Source: Sinohyriopsis cumingii
Taxonomy: Eukaryota; Mollusca; Bivalvia; Unionida; Unionidae
Length of the DNA stretch: 64,000 nt
NCBI GenBank assembly: GCA_028554795.2
Contig: JAPYKE020000539.1
Location: forward strand, 124,001-188,000
Direction: 5' to 3'
Shown here: piece by piece, positions 51,100 through 63,129 of the stretch
Layout of the letters: each line of letters starts with the position of its first letter
How positions within the stretch are numbered: position 1 is the stretch's first letter
Position numbers and translations under genes: made by a program
Notes under the pieces: generated by a model
What the model was told of the DNA's origin: nothing
What the model saw: only the letters and a program-made list of their open reading frames with translations
Databases searched by the model: none

Positions 51100-54000
51100 A
51101 TATGGAATAGTTTGAGAGATTATCCACAATCCAGCCTTGGAAATCTTCCAGATGCGATCTTGACAAACTAACCCCTGACTTGCGGAGACGAGCTCTGACT
51201 GATCTGATTAATATTATCAGGGATACTAAAAAAGAATTTCGTGATGATGGGGTATCTCACGTATGGTCGACATTAAAAATTAAATGCGATGACTCTGTCA
51301 AGGACGAAGTTATTGATGCTACTTTGAACGATACGCGGACGAAAACGATTATCGATTACCTTGATGATCAAAAATATTTTTTCAGAATAAAGTTTATTGT
51401 GCTAGCAGATTCCGCTACGTGGATTATCCGTGAGAAACGTGACCCTGTCCTTGCTAATGGAAAAACCGTTTTGTTAAGTAAAAATTCCAAGCTCGAGCGT
51501 ATCCTGTGACCGCGGTATTTTATGGAATTTATCAGCTGAATGATAAGCCCAACATCGATCATCTTGCACCAATGAGATTTTCAAGGTTGAATTGTGTAGC
51601 CGAACGAGTAACTGCGCATTTTACATATGCGAAGCGTGGAAATGGGTTAGCTAATTAGCGACGTGAAAAAAAATAGCCAAGTCGGCTGAATCGGTTAAAG
51701 TACCGGAGCTACGATAAATGATGTTGCCGAGTTATGAAGTAAATTAAAATTTCCAATGGAAATAAAATCGTGAACCGGAGAGAGTTTATATTAATCAGCG
51801 AATAAAGGAAAAGGACACTAATTGAAATTATTGATCATAACGCGTACGCGTGGACTAACGCAGTAACAATATTTCCACAGAATCGTACTGCAAGATTTTA
51901 CCCGTCGAAAAATTCCGAAAAAACTGATTTCATTCACGCGTTAAGCAGAAACGATCCTGTGTCAGTGTGGTCATTTAAAAGTTTTGATGAAGAATATGAT
52001 CAATTTGTAAGACCTACCGGTGATTTATATCACAGAGAATCTCTTCATGAAACAATGAGAAAACTCGCGAGAAGATTTTCAACAGAAAACATTAACGAGT
52101 TGCTCAGCCACATTTTCACAGTTCCGTCAGTCGCAGCTCATTTTGCCAGAGAGAAAAATTTGTGGAAAAAAACATGAACTCGACTTCTCGAGGATGTTCA
52201 AGCTAGTTGTGTGGAATACGGGCATGGCGGTTTGTGGAATATCAAGTATGATCGTGACGATATGATATCCGTTGACTTGATCGCGTTTTATCCGGGAAGT
52301 TTTCTTGGTTACGGAGAGTGTGCTGGATATTTTGCACGGTTTTGGTATCCAACACACGAGATGACAAGAGTTGCCATAACGGATTGTTACCCGATTTTGA
52401 TCTAACTGGATTCGCTCGTGTTGTACCATTCGAATTTGCTAAAGATCTTCATCCGGTTTGTTACATTTGGTTTGGCAGACATTTTTCAGAAAAACGCTGG
52501 GTGCCAATAGTGTTATTACGATATATGCTTGACTGTAAAATATTAATATCTCTGACGGTCAGCGAGGCAATTATATAATATCGGAAACAGACCCAAGTTT
52601 GGTTACCAACACCACAACTTATCAGTCTTGATGAGCTCATTAAATAATATAAGCAAGAATGTCCAAATACTCCTACTGATGTCATCGTTAATGGTGCTCC
52701 TAATATTCTCAGGATTAAACTCAGCAACAGTGAAGAAACCGCAAAGGATCTTGGTAGAAAAATAATCGGCAAATTTACTCAGGGTGGTGCATATGATCAT
52801 CAAAGGCATTGTGCAAGACTGATCATGGATCCCGCCGAATATGAATTCGTGGTCGCTGATGCAGCAGCGAAAAATATATTTTGTAATCGGGAAGACGTTT
52901 ACTTATCTGACTGGAGAAAGTTGGGTAATGTTGATAGTTACATTGATGGAGAACCTCCTCAGTACACTCATTTAAGATCTTCAACGCTCGCTTATGTGTC
53001 TTTAAATCTGTTATCGACGATAAACAGATTTCCTCGCACCGCAGTCAGAGTTGCCACGGATTCATTTTATATCGATAAAAAATATTCACAATTACTGGCT
53101 CGGTTTACAAGTAATGATGCATTATGGGGTTCGTGGAGAAAAAAACAAGAAATGTTACATAAGTGTTGTGAATCCGCTGATTTTGCGGTTAAAGATAATA
53201 ATCGCCGCGATCATATATCAGAATTATCGTCAGATCCATCCGTGTATGATCCAGTATCCAGACACAAAAACGTTTATTTAAGCGGACCAGGTAGTTCTGG
53301 TAAGACAACTCGAGTTATTGAATTATTTCGACAGAATTGCAACACCAACGCACAGACTTGCACGAGAAATGAAACAACGAGGAGTTAATTCTTGTACTTA
53401 TCACAACTTTTTCAGATACAAGGGTGACGCATGGATTCCTGATCGAATGGGAGAGAAATATGTTCCTGGCATCATCATTTGGGATGAGGTGTACACAGTG
53501 TCGCTGGATATATTAAAACTGTTTCTCGATCGATTATTGTTAAAGAATACCGCCGTGATAATGTGGGATGATCACGGTCAACCACCACCTTTTATTAGAC
53601 CATCTCCACATCACTGGCTAAAGAATTTTGTAGATTACTATGAAGAAATAACTGATTATCATAGATCACTTGATGCAGCATTAAGACAATTAAAAAAATT
53701 GATCAGATTACAACTGAACAAAATTCAATGTAAAATAGCGCGTAAAATAATTCCAGAAACTTCCATGAACGACTTTTTACAAACGTGGAGACCAAATGAT
53801 TTGATAGTGGCAAGTAGAAAGATAGTCAGAGATACACTTCAAAGGAAGTTGTTTCAGTTACACAAGGAAAAATTCTCAGCATTACCAGTACCATTGTGTT
53901 ATAGACCAACTGATACACGGCGACAGAATATCGACGTTGATATACCAGGACAGACTGAGAAACAGTATCTGGTGTTGAATGATATTGTTTTAGTTGATGT

Positions 54001-54151
54001 CAATGTTGTAGAGAGTGCATTATCGTTGGATAAATCTCCGTGGACGCTAGGATACGCAATGACGATACATTCCCAAGGATTAACTATCTCTGATACTCGA
54101 GTTTGGATGGTTGATGATCGTATCGAATGGTCAAACTACGAGTTTGGATAG
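51100..54151 (+). pseudogene. DNA polymerase B joined to SF1 helicase, element C
   Basis: Replication gene. Polymerase motif A is visible as ISVDLIAFYPGSFLGYGECA (near 52270), preceded by GHGGLWNIKYDRDD; motif C is RVATDSFYI (near 53050), preceded by YTHLRSSTLAYVSLNLLSTI. The helicase half has Walker A YLSGPGSSGKTTRVIELF (near 53280), Walker B IIWDEVYT (near 53480), motif III-like MWDDHGQPPPF and motif V-like YAMTIHSQGLTISD (near 54055), a Pif1/RecD-like SF1 pattern. The polymerase is unlike the pDNAP of elements A and B. At least six breaks. Confidence 0.75.
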
Positions 54152-54309
54152 TTGATGATCGTATCGAATAGTCAAACTAAGTTTATCTCGCAGTGTCTCG
54201 AGTTAGAAAAAATTCTCAGTTGCGGAGAATTGTCATGCACGCGTCAGTGATCACTGATGATATTGACATCAATATAATATGAACAAAATTACAGGTTATA
54301 AACAATGTG

Positions 54310-54582
54310 ACAAAAAATAAATAAATAAACGCGATTTTGATCTTGATGTTGAATTTATTAACGCACTGAAACAACAGCAGAATAATCATTGTGCGAGCTG
54401 TAATAATGTTATGGCAGTATTCGAGTAATAATCCAAAACAATTTACCGTGGATAGAAATGATAACAGTCGCGGTCATACACGAGAAAATGTGATGCTGAC
54501 CTGTCTTGAAAGCAATCGACGTAGGGGTGCTGGCGTTTTACGACGTATAGTATCATGTGGTAAAAATAAAATATCAACCTGA
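54310..54582 (+). pseudogene. HNH endonuclease remnant, element C
   Basis: NNHCASCNNVMA and FTVDRNDNSRGHTRENVMLTCLESNRRRG follow the HNH pattern (Cys-x2-Cys, then DR-DNS-GHT-EN...LTC...N--RG). HNH nucleases cut DNA and occur in mobile elements and viruses (established). About two breaks. Confidence 0.7.
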
Positions 54583-54785
54583 CGAACATCATTAGGAACG
54601 CTGACATCAAAATTTGCAAAGTGAATTCATTTAGGCAGTGTTGGATAAATTTGCCATATTGCTTGTCGTGCTAACCACGTGTCAGCAAATGAACGTTCGA
54701 CACCTGCTGCTTCGGCGAGTTTACTAATCGCTGATATACCTTTCCAGTATCCTCTTGGAGAATAATAAATCGATTCCATCATAAT
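54545..54785 (-). pseudogene. Integrase N-terminal remnant, element C
   Basis: Minus strand: MESIYYSPRGYWKGISAISK, LAEAAGVERSFADTWLARQAI and FANFDVSVPNDVRQVDILFLPHD. I recall YYSPKGYWKG...W-QIYLP...VPN-V-QADLLFLPHD at the start of rve-type integrases of animal Polinton-like elements. Only the N-terminal part is represented; it abuts the HNH remnant on the other strand. Confidence 0.6.
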
Positions 54786-54829
54786 AATAATCGGTTGATT
54801 AATTATCAGTCTAGCACTAGTTTACTTTT

Positions 54830-55128
54830 CATCGCGGATGTCACCAACCAGTTAGCTAATGATTCCTTGAAAGATTTATTCGTAATGGAATTTAGCGCAT
54901 GAATTAATTTTACATCTGCGATATGTCTATGCTGTAGATCTTTACTTTTATAAGCCACATCATAAGCACGACAAGCTCGATCAATAGCATTTATCGGATA
55001 TTCACCTTGTTTTGGTTGGTCTTAGTTGTCAAGTCTGATATCAAGCCTGGTACCAGGACCGCAATAATTATATCCTGGGAGATGTTGTTCTCATGGGTAT
55101 TTAGCCCATGGAGTCCCTGGTAAATTTG
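54830..55128 (-). pseudogene. Phospholipase A2-like domain protein, element C
   Basis: Minus strand: HLPGYNYCGPGTRLDIRL, then YPINAIDRACRAYDVAYKSKDLQHRHIAD. This is the calcium-loop (YxGxG-like YCGPG) and His-Asp catalytic helix (CR-YD-AY) pattern of the parvovirus VP1-unique PLA2 family, also found in some adintoviruses. In parvoviruses it breaches endosomes during entry (established). About one or two breaks. Confidence 0.75.
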
Positions 55129-55356
55129 TTAATTTTGCGACAATATCACCTGCTCGTTTTTAAAATAAATATTATTTGGCTTTGGCTTTGACTTTGGCTT
55201 TGGTTTGTCACCTGACTGCGCGGGAATAAATTTAAATTTCTTTGTACCACATCGTTTACACTTACCTATAATTGTTGATTTGTCATTTTTTGTTGTAAGA
55301 GTTGTCAGATCACTTGTTGCGGTACGCGTCTTGCATTTCACACAATATAAATCCAT
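55129..55356 (-). CDS. Small zinc-ribbon protein, element C
   Basis: From MDLYCVKCKTRT, 75 residues: Cys-x2-Cys, then IIGKCKRCGTKKFKFIPAQS with the second Cys-x2-Cys, and a PKPKSKPKP tail. Such short zinc ribbons (YCVKCK...G-C--CG-KK-KF) are common in Polinton-like elements. The chosen start lies 16 bp from the divergent ATPase ATG; the frame is open further upstream, antisense to the ATPase. Looks whole. Confidence 0.7.
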   Translation of the reverse strand: MDLYCVKCKTRTATSDLTTLTTKNDKSTIIGKCKRCGTKKFKFIPAQSGDKPKPKSKPKPNNIYFKNEQVILSQN

Positions 55357-55372
55357 ATTCTTTTTATATACC

Positions 55373-56041
55373 ATGAATGTAATTGATTTTTCTGCTACAC
55401 GAAAACAAGAACCGGTCAAACATCATGCTGTGCTACCCAATTCTATCCGAATGATCATAATTGGACCATCTGGAAGTGGCAAAACGCAGTTGTTACTTAC
55501 TTTGATAATGAGATGGCTCAGGTAGGATAAGTTGTATTTGATTGCTCTGTCTCTAGATGACGAGCGGTGCTATGATTTACTTAAGCATTTTATTGCAAAT
55601 GCAAAATCGTTAAATGAAAACGGAGACGATGTTGTTGAATTTATCACTGATATCGATGATGCGCCATCTGTAGACGATCTTGATGGGTTTATTAACAATT
55701 TAGTCGTGTACGATGATGTAATGCTGGACAGACAGTCCAATCTAGCTAGAATATTTTCTCGAGGTAGACACAAAAACACTGATATGATTTATGTAACCGA
55801 ACGATATACACAAACTTCTAAAGTGATCAGGGATAATTGTAATATTCTTGCTGTGTTTAACGGAGTTGATACTCACACGTTACGAAATATTCATCAGACC
55901 TGGTGTAGTGGTGATATGGACATAAATAAGTTTATAAATTTATTTAGTCAGGTTCAGATATCCCCGCATGGATTTATAACAATAAACTTACACGATTCTC
56001 GAGCACGATACCGAGTCGATCTTGATACAATTTTTGGATAA
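55373..56041 (+). pseudogene. A32-like packaging ATPase, element C
   Basis: FtsK/HerA-type ATPase: IRMIIIGPSGSGKTQLLLTL (Walker A, near 55450), NLVVYDDVMLD (Walker B), FSRGRHKNTDMIYVTERY and IRDNCNILAVFNGVDTHTLR. The C-terminal end reaches to within ~25 bp of the right terminal repeat. About one break. Divergent from the zinc-ribbon gene. Confidence 0.88.
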
Positions 56042-56063
56042 TAGCAGCAGAGGGGGTTCTGCC

Positions 56064-56284
56064 TCCAACTTGGCACCTACGTGATCGCATATTTTCCTGA
56101 GATTTTTCGCCATCAGCGATAGGCTGGGTAAGTCAGTTAGAGTATATTAAGTTCGTTGATGGGTTCTCTTATACTGGATAGTGAGACAATCGCGATTGTA
56201 TTGTTTTGCTTTGCGATTTTCCAGGAAGGCTTATTTTGCGAAATGGAGAGTGAACCAGTTAGAGGTTGTTCACCCTCTCTGCTG
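56064..56284 (-). repeat. Right terminal inverted repeat of element C
   Basis: Reverse complement of 41540 to 41760. Just inside it, AGCAGCAGAGGGGGTT (56043 to 56058) resembles the element terminus in direct orientation. Confidence 0.92.
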
Positions 56285-56844
56285 ATACTTACCAAGTTTG
56301 AATTATGGATAATTGTTTTGTTATATGATAGGCAGTCTGAAAGTCCATCAATGTGTCTGAAAATCATGTGGTGCACACACCTGTCCCTGTTATTGACCAG
56401 TGGTCCATATTTGATCAGCATCTACATGGATTTGAGTGATATAGGCGATATGTTAATGTATTGTGACTACATTTAGACTAAAGCTGAATTGAAATGTCGC
56501 ATGAAATATCCATAACTTTAACTTAAATTCTAATCTAACTAGAACATTTGGTTCTTGCTTGTGAAAGCATTTTGTTTACTCGGGATTATCCTTCATTTTG
56601 CTTTAAATTTGTGTTTTCTTCTAGTGTCATAAAATATCTACAGAAACAGCTTGATAAACCTAGCGAATAAATACTAATATATTACTTGCAATTGCTATTT
56701 CGTTTTAGAGCCTGAAAACAGCCTATAAGGACTGTTGTCATCATCAAAAGCACAAAGGTAAATGGTAAAGTAAAAGAGAGATAGTCACTTCTATGGACGA
56801 GACAAACATATTTTTGGACTGGTTGTTGTTGTTGTTGTTGTAGG
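56285..56844. other. Host flank right of element C, nothing recognised
   Basis: AT-rich DNA without a supportable gene or repeat; a short GTT triplet run near 56823. Confidence 0.5.
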
Positions 56845-57055
56845 GTTTAACGCCATTTTTCAGCACACGATAGGCTATACATGGCGGCCAGTATTAATGG
56901 TGGAGGAAGAACAAGGGAAAACCCCGGAAAGAACCATCGACCCACGAGAAGCTACTGGCAAGCTTTCTCACATACCCACATTGGCTGAATCCGAGACTCG
57001 AACCCACGCAGACAGAGGTGAGATGGCAGTGGACTGGGTGCATGCCATTAATAAC
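56845..57055 (-). repeat. Possible SINE-like dispersed repeat
   Basis: GGGTTTAACGCCATTTTTCAG, GGCTATACATGGCGGCCAG, GAACCATCGACCCACGAGAA and GAGACTCGAACCCACGCAGA. The last is, on the minus strand, a B-box-like GGGTTCGAGTCTC. I recall similar sequence repeated in marine invertebrates but cannot name the family. GC-richer than its surroundings. Confidence 0.4.
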
Positions 57056-58212
<1,157 letters not shown>

Positions 58213-58239
58213 TGAGTTTGTAACTGAGTAGGAATTTAT

Positions 58240-58540
58240 ACAATTTTGTTATTCTCTTCCTGTGAAGGAGATCAATGCAGCAAGGAGGGAATATATGTCA
58301 TTCATCCCAATCTGTATAAGTTCAATACGGCACTACGGCAAGTACGGAATGTGTCATGTATCTCATTGGGTGTACGATCACTAAGGCTCGACGAAAAATG
58401 TGGAATATATGTATCATTCATCTCGACCAGTTTAAGATCAGTACGCCAAGGATGGAATATATGTGTCATTTAATTCGATCGGTGTAAGATCACTACGGCC
58501 AGGAGGAAATACATGTGTCGTTCATCTCCGTGGTTGTTAA
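58240..58540. repeat. Minisatellite, ~52-bp units
   Basis: Four to five units with GGAATATATGTGTCATTCAT, CTCGACCAGTTTAAGATCA and CTACGGCCAGGA. Unit starts near 58289, 58345, 58401 and 58452. A single related piece occurs near 7165. Confidence 0.65.
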
Positions 58541-59754
58541 TATATCTAGTGCATGCATGGAAAATATGTGAAATCATCCTCATGTGTTCAGGAAAGGAAT
58601 TTGCTTGAAGGAATATTTCTGGGTATCAATACATGGATATTCTTCAATGGAAACCGTAAGTTTTCACATCAATTTTTAAACTGATTTCTTTGTCATATGT
58701 TTGCCAACACTTGCTTACTTCTACATTTCAGTCAATACCTCTAATCTGATATTGATCAAAGTTTGTATCACAAATGAGCTTGATCCGCACTTTATGATGT
58801 TTCGGTTTTGCATCTGCTTGGCTGAATTTTCTTCTCTTTGGATTCCTGTTTCTGATGAAATGTGAAACTTGTTTCTATCATTAAGAGAAATTTGCATTTT
58901 TAAAAGGTTATCATCCATCTTCTAATGATATTTTCTTTATAATTCTATAGTCTGTCTTTTAGATAAGATTGGCAAATATGCATTTGTCATCGAGAACTTT
59001 GTTTAGTATGTTATGACTGAAATGCATATCAGTGATATGGTCTCAAATCCGATTGGTTGTATTTGTCATCAACCTAACTGTTTTTTAACCCGACTTTGGG
59101 AAATAAAACTTAAGATGTTTTCATTATCAAGATGTTGCATGAATCTGATTATGAGTAAGGTTTACGCGTATTAATTGAGTAATCTTGAATCAGATTGGTT
59201 GAGCTTGTTACCACTCTATAAACCGAACTCCAGTTGGATATTTTGTCCATATTAAGCTTATATTTTATTGTCGTAGGCGATGTCTATGGTATGTGCCATT
59301 TTTGCACATATCAGTGCGATACCTTGATCTGATTGGCCGAACTTGTTTCCTCTTTAAGTTCTACGTATGATTTATTTCCTATATAAAAAAATCGCTACGT
59401 AATATTAAATGTGTTTGATGACTTTGATTAGGAGCAAGAAACTGCTGTCTATGTTGGTATGTATGTATGTATGTATGACTGTCTTGATAGCCTTTCCTAC
59501 CTCTGATTGCAATCCGCCTCTACAGATGGGATTACACATGAGAGACTACTGAATGCGTTTACGACTAAGACTCACATGGTCTTCAACTATATACAATATA
59601 TGGTGAATCTATCATTTTTTAGATAAAGTGGCACATACACCTAAAACACAATAAGGAAAGTTGGATAATGATTTATATAGTATAGTAAAATACAATGCTC
59701 ACTTGAAAGTAAAAACTATACTTAAATTTTGTATCCATTTATTTAGGACTAATA
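58541..59754. other. AT-rich host DNA, nothing recognised
   Basis: No gene seen. ATCTGATTGG(T/C)(C/T)GA(A/G)CTTGTT phrases near 59047, 59192 and 59315 recur at ~130-bp spacing and look like a degenerate tandem repeat. A short TATG run is at 59457 to 59477. Confidence 0.5.
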
Positions 59755-59895
59755 ATACAGATATAAGATGACACATTAAACTGATTTCTAGATTACATTT
59801 ATAAGAAAAATGTTTTAAAATTATTAGTGCACTCAGTAGAAATTATCTTGACTAGTCAGACATTGTTCTGGTTCACTAATACGATACACGCTGGT
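59755..59895 (+). repeat. Dispersed repeat, copy 2 (partner at 18060)
   Basis: Same family and strand as 18060 to 18200; see there for shared words. Confidence 0.5.
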
Positions 59896-60009
59896 GTAAA
59901 TGTGTCTTCGCTATAACAGTTAGCGTTTTAGAACAAAACTCTCTACATACTTTTATAAGTTTTAGAGAAAGAATTACGCCCTGCCTGTAAATTTAATGAA
60001 TGTACATTT

Positions 60010-61480
60010 AGTGGAAACTTTGGAAACAAGAGACTGTATAGTTGCGTCCTGGAGTAGCCAGTCGGTTAGTCTTCTGTGGCTGGCGAGACCCACTCGGGAT
60101 CGAAGTGACATTCTCTGTTGCATCTGTCGCACTTGAAGCTGTTGTTGTGGGTTCCCACATGTTGTTTCATTTTGTTCTTTCTGCTGACTCTTTCTTGCTC
60201 TGCACATTGCATGGGTTGTCTCTTACTTCTCTTAAGTATTTGGTTGAGCTCATGCCTGCAACTATTTTGGTCCTGTGAAAGTGCTTTCCAGCTGTACGCA
60301 TCGATTTCCAAAATCTTGAAATCTCTCTTGCACATATCTCTGAAGTGCAGGTATGGGCGATCTGGCAGCCATATGCCATCGACCACCTGACCTTAGAGGA
60401 TGTCTTTATGTATGCGTCCATCATCCATTCGGTGTACATGTCCAAGCCATCGTTGGCGACGCTGTCTTAGCAGTGTGGCCATGCTGGAGTTGTGTGCACG
60501 CTCTAGAACCTCTGTGTTGGAAACTTTATCCTTCAGGAGATGTAGGGTATTCGTCAGAGGCAACGTAGGTGAAATCTGTTTAGCGTCGTTTCTTTGGTGC
60601 CTGTTTAGTGGCCATGACTCGCTGCTGTAGAGGAACGTGCGGATTACGCAGGCTTGGTCCACTTGCATTTTGTAGCATTCTGTCAGCCTGTTGTTATTCC
60701 AGACCTTCTAGCTCAGACTAGACGTTGTTCAAGTAACCTTTATAATACACGAGTTGAGCTCTTTTTGAAGAGAGAGGTTCACAGCGATGGTAGAGCCAAG
60801 CTATGTGAAATTGCTTACAACCTCAAATTCGTAGTTGTTCATGTTGAGGGAAGGTGGCGTTTTGACAGACTGAACAATCTCTACCTTCTTGTTTAGAATG
60901 ACGGTAAGTGCGAAGTCCTAGTGAGTTTGAAAAACTCGGTCAGTGAGGTTTTGGAGATGAGATGCTGTGTGACTTGTTACTCAAAACATCGACAGCAAAG
61001 AGTATGTCACAGATAAAAACTTGGCGGATATGTGTTTTGCCTTTTAAACGTGCGAGATTGTAAAGGTTTGCATCCGACCTTGTGTGAAACATATTCTCGC
61101 TTGTCTCCACTGTGTATCTGAAAAGCCTCCTGTCTGAGCCCACACAGTGTATTGTGATATGCATGTTTTCATAGAACAACTAGATGATGACAACGAATCT
61201 TTTCTAGCAGCTTGATCAATCTGCTTCTGCTGACAAGGGCGAAAGCCTTTGTTCGGTTAATTAAGCTTATGCAGAGTGGCCACCTCTATTATCTTCACTA
61301 ATTTTGGACTTGTCTAAGTGGGATAAAAATGTCGATGATGGACCTTTCTGCTCTGGTACATCACTAATTCAGGATAGGCTCTATTCGCAAATTTTCTAAA
61401 GTCAGTACAGTGCAGTTCTAGTAAACACCTTTGCTATGTTGCTCAGCAAGGAGATTCGACGATAGTCATTTCAATCGCTT
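60010..61480 (-). pseudogene. LINE (non-LTR retrotransposon) reverse transcriptase remnant
   Basis: Minus-strand peptides in order: RRISLLSNIAKVFTRTAL (near 61460), NRTKAFALVSRSRLIKLLEKI (61230), DRRLFRYTVETSE (61130), the catalytic box as ILFAVDVL rather than a (Y/F)ADD (61000), NNYEFEVVSNFT and LGSTIAVNLSLQKELN (60830), QACVIRTFLYSSESWPLNR (60650), VSNTEVLERAHNSSMATLLR and RQRWLGHVHRMDDGRIHKD (60480), YLHFRDMCKRDFK (60350) and a terminal zinc finger FKCDRCNRECHFDPEW (60130). It is 5'-truncated within RT, shifted between frames and has stops, so it is dead. Likely an RTE-like or related clade; not resolved. Confidence 0.85.
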
Positions 61481-61577
61481 TTACTTTTCTATATATTCTG
61501 GAAAAATGGTGAATTAACGCGTGCGTGCGTGTATGTATGTATGTATGTATGTATGTACGTATGTATGTATGCATGTA

Positions 61578-61610
<33 letters not shown>

Positions 61611-61930
61611 TTGTATGTATGTATGTATGTATGTATGTATGTATGTATGTATGTATGTATGTATGTAGCTATGTAAGTATGCATGTATTATCTTCACTAA
61701 TGTTGGACTTGTCTAAGTGGGATAAAAATGTCGATGATGGACCTTTCTGCTCTGGTGCATCACTAATTCAGGATAGGCTCTATTCGCAAATTTTCTAAAG
61801 TCAGTACAGTGCAGTTCTAGTAAACACCTTTGCTATGTTGCTCAGCAAGGAGATTCGACGATAGTCATTTCAATCGCTTTTACTTTCCTATATATTCTGG
61901 AAAAATGGTGAATTAACGCGTGCGTGCGTG

Positions 61931-61964
<34 letters not shown>

Positions 61965-62145
61965 TGTATGTATGTATGTATGTATGTATGTATGTGTGTG
62001 TGTGTATGTATGTATGTATGTTTGTATGTATGTATGTATGTATGTATGTAGCTATGTAAGTATGTATGTATGTATGTATGTATGTATGTATGTATGTATG
62101 TGTGTGTGTATGTATGTATGTATGTATGTATGTATGTATGTACAT
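61289..62145. repeat. Tandem duplication of LINE fragment plus TATG microsatellite
   Basis: Unit 1 (61289 to 61687) and unit 2 (61688 to ~62145) both begin TTATCTTCACTAAT(T/G)TTGGAC and run ~230 nearly identical bases into (TGCG)(TATG)n. The first part is the N-terminal piece of the LINE reverse transcriptase. Very few differences, so the duplication is recent. Confidence 0.9.
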
Positions 62146-62569
62146 GAGCTTTTATACTTGCATATTTATTTTATGGTTGTTAGCTTAATTATCATGGAAA
62201 GAAATTATATGTCCCATAATTATTTTTTCTCCTTTAAGTCTTTTTCCACTGGTTTGGGACTCACTGCTCGTCAATTTTTAAGAAACATACGGTCACAGTT
62301 TTGTTTTAAGTTGAAGGCGGTAATATTGTTATATTTTTCAGTATTTGTTAAACTGTTGATATGTGGCTAGTTCTTCAGATTTATATCAACTAAATCACAA
62401 TATGTAAAACAAACCAAAAATATCATAATATATTATTTGCTGCATAATTTTGCAAGTTTGATTGGGAATGGTGATTCATCAAATCTCTTAATGAGGAACA
62501 CAATATGTTGTGATATCAATACGTAGACTTATTGTGTTGTATGTAATATAATGATTTATGTTTGACGGT
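62146..62569. other. AT-rich host DNA, nothing recognised
   Basis: No gene or repeat that I can support. Confidence 0.5.
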
Positions 62570-62980
62570 ATGTATTTATGAATGTATGTATGCCTGTATT
62601 GATGAATGTATAAACACATGAACGTATGTGTATTTGTGTGTATATAAAGATTTCGATTTCGTTATCCTTTCGGAATATATTTATCAACTTTTCCAAATTA
62701 TTTCATATATGTAATTTCAAACAAGTTTCTAATCCCTAAATTTTGGACTCGTTAGATAGTTTAAAGCAAAGACTGACGTATAATTGTGATTACAATGACA
62801 TACTAATAAAAGGATATTAAATTCGCTTTAGATAAAATAGGTTTTAATGAAATAAATTATTCGGTGAGTCTTTATTTATCTTTTGATATAGATGGATGTG
62901 TCATCTGTAATGACCTGTCAGTGTCTATAATGACTTCATCATGTGCTTTTGGAGTAAAGTTTTAACCATAAATGTGAAAA
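62570..62980. repeat. Diverged third copy of the 7626 repeat family
   Basis: Headed by degenerate TATG repeats, then GTTATCCTTTCGGAATATAT, TTTCTAATCCCTAAATTTTG, GTTTAAAGCAAAGACTGACG, AAAAGGATATT and TTTAACCATAAATGTGAAAA in the order of the units at 7626 and 8042. It ends at a C run (62978 to 62996). Confidence 0.6.
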
Positions 62981-63129
62981 CTGCCCCCCCCCCCCTTTGA
63001 ACCATATGCTTTATAAATGTGAAATTAAAAGTATGTTAGTGACTATCGATGTTAAGGTTCAGGGACTTGTAATTATTATTCATTACAAATGAAATATTAA
63101 ATGAAGTATTTGAGAAAATTTGTCTCTCT

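Larger units (their letters stand above)
41540..56284. mobile_element. Virus-like element C (adintovirus/Polinton-like lineage), decayed, 14.7 kb
   Basis: Bounded by 221-bp terminal inverted repeats beginning CAGCAGAGAGGGTG, about 8 percent diverged by eye. It carries capsid, pVI-like, pX-like, protease, fibre-like, penton-like, polymerase-helicase, HNH, integrase remnant, PLA2-like, zinc-ribbon and ATPase genes. AT-rich like the host and unlike elements A and B. Old and badly broken (at least 25 breaks). Capsid and polymerase are unlike those of element B, so this is a separate lineage. I found no convincing target duplication. Confidence 0.9.

Noticed and set aside
41534-56290. Target-site duplication of element C
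   Set aside because: Flanks CTTAAG and ATACTT share only ACTT in shifted positions; no credible 4 to 8-bp duplication abuts both ends.
61529-62370. Open frames rich in Met-Tyr-Val-Cys and Tyr-Ile-His-Thr
   Set aside because: They are translations of TATG microsatellites, not genes.
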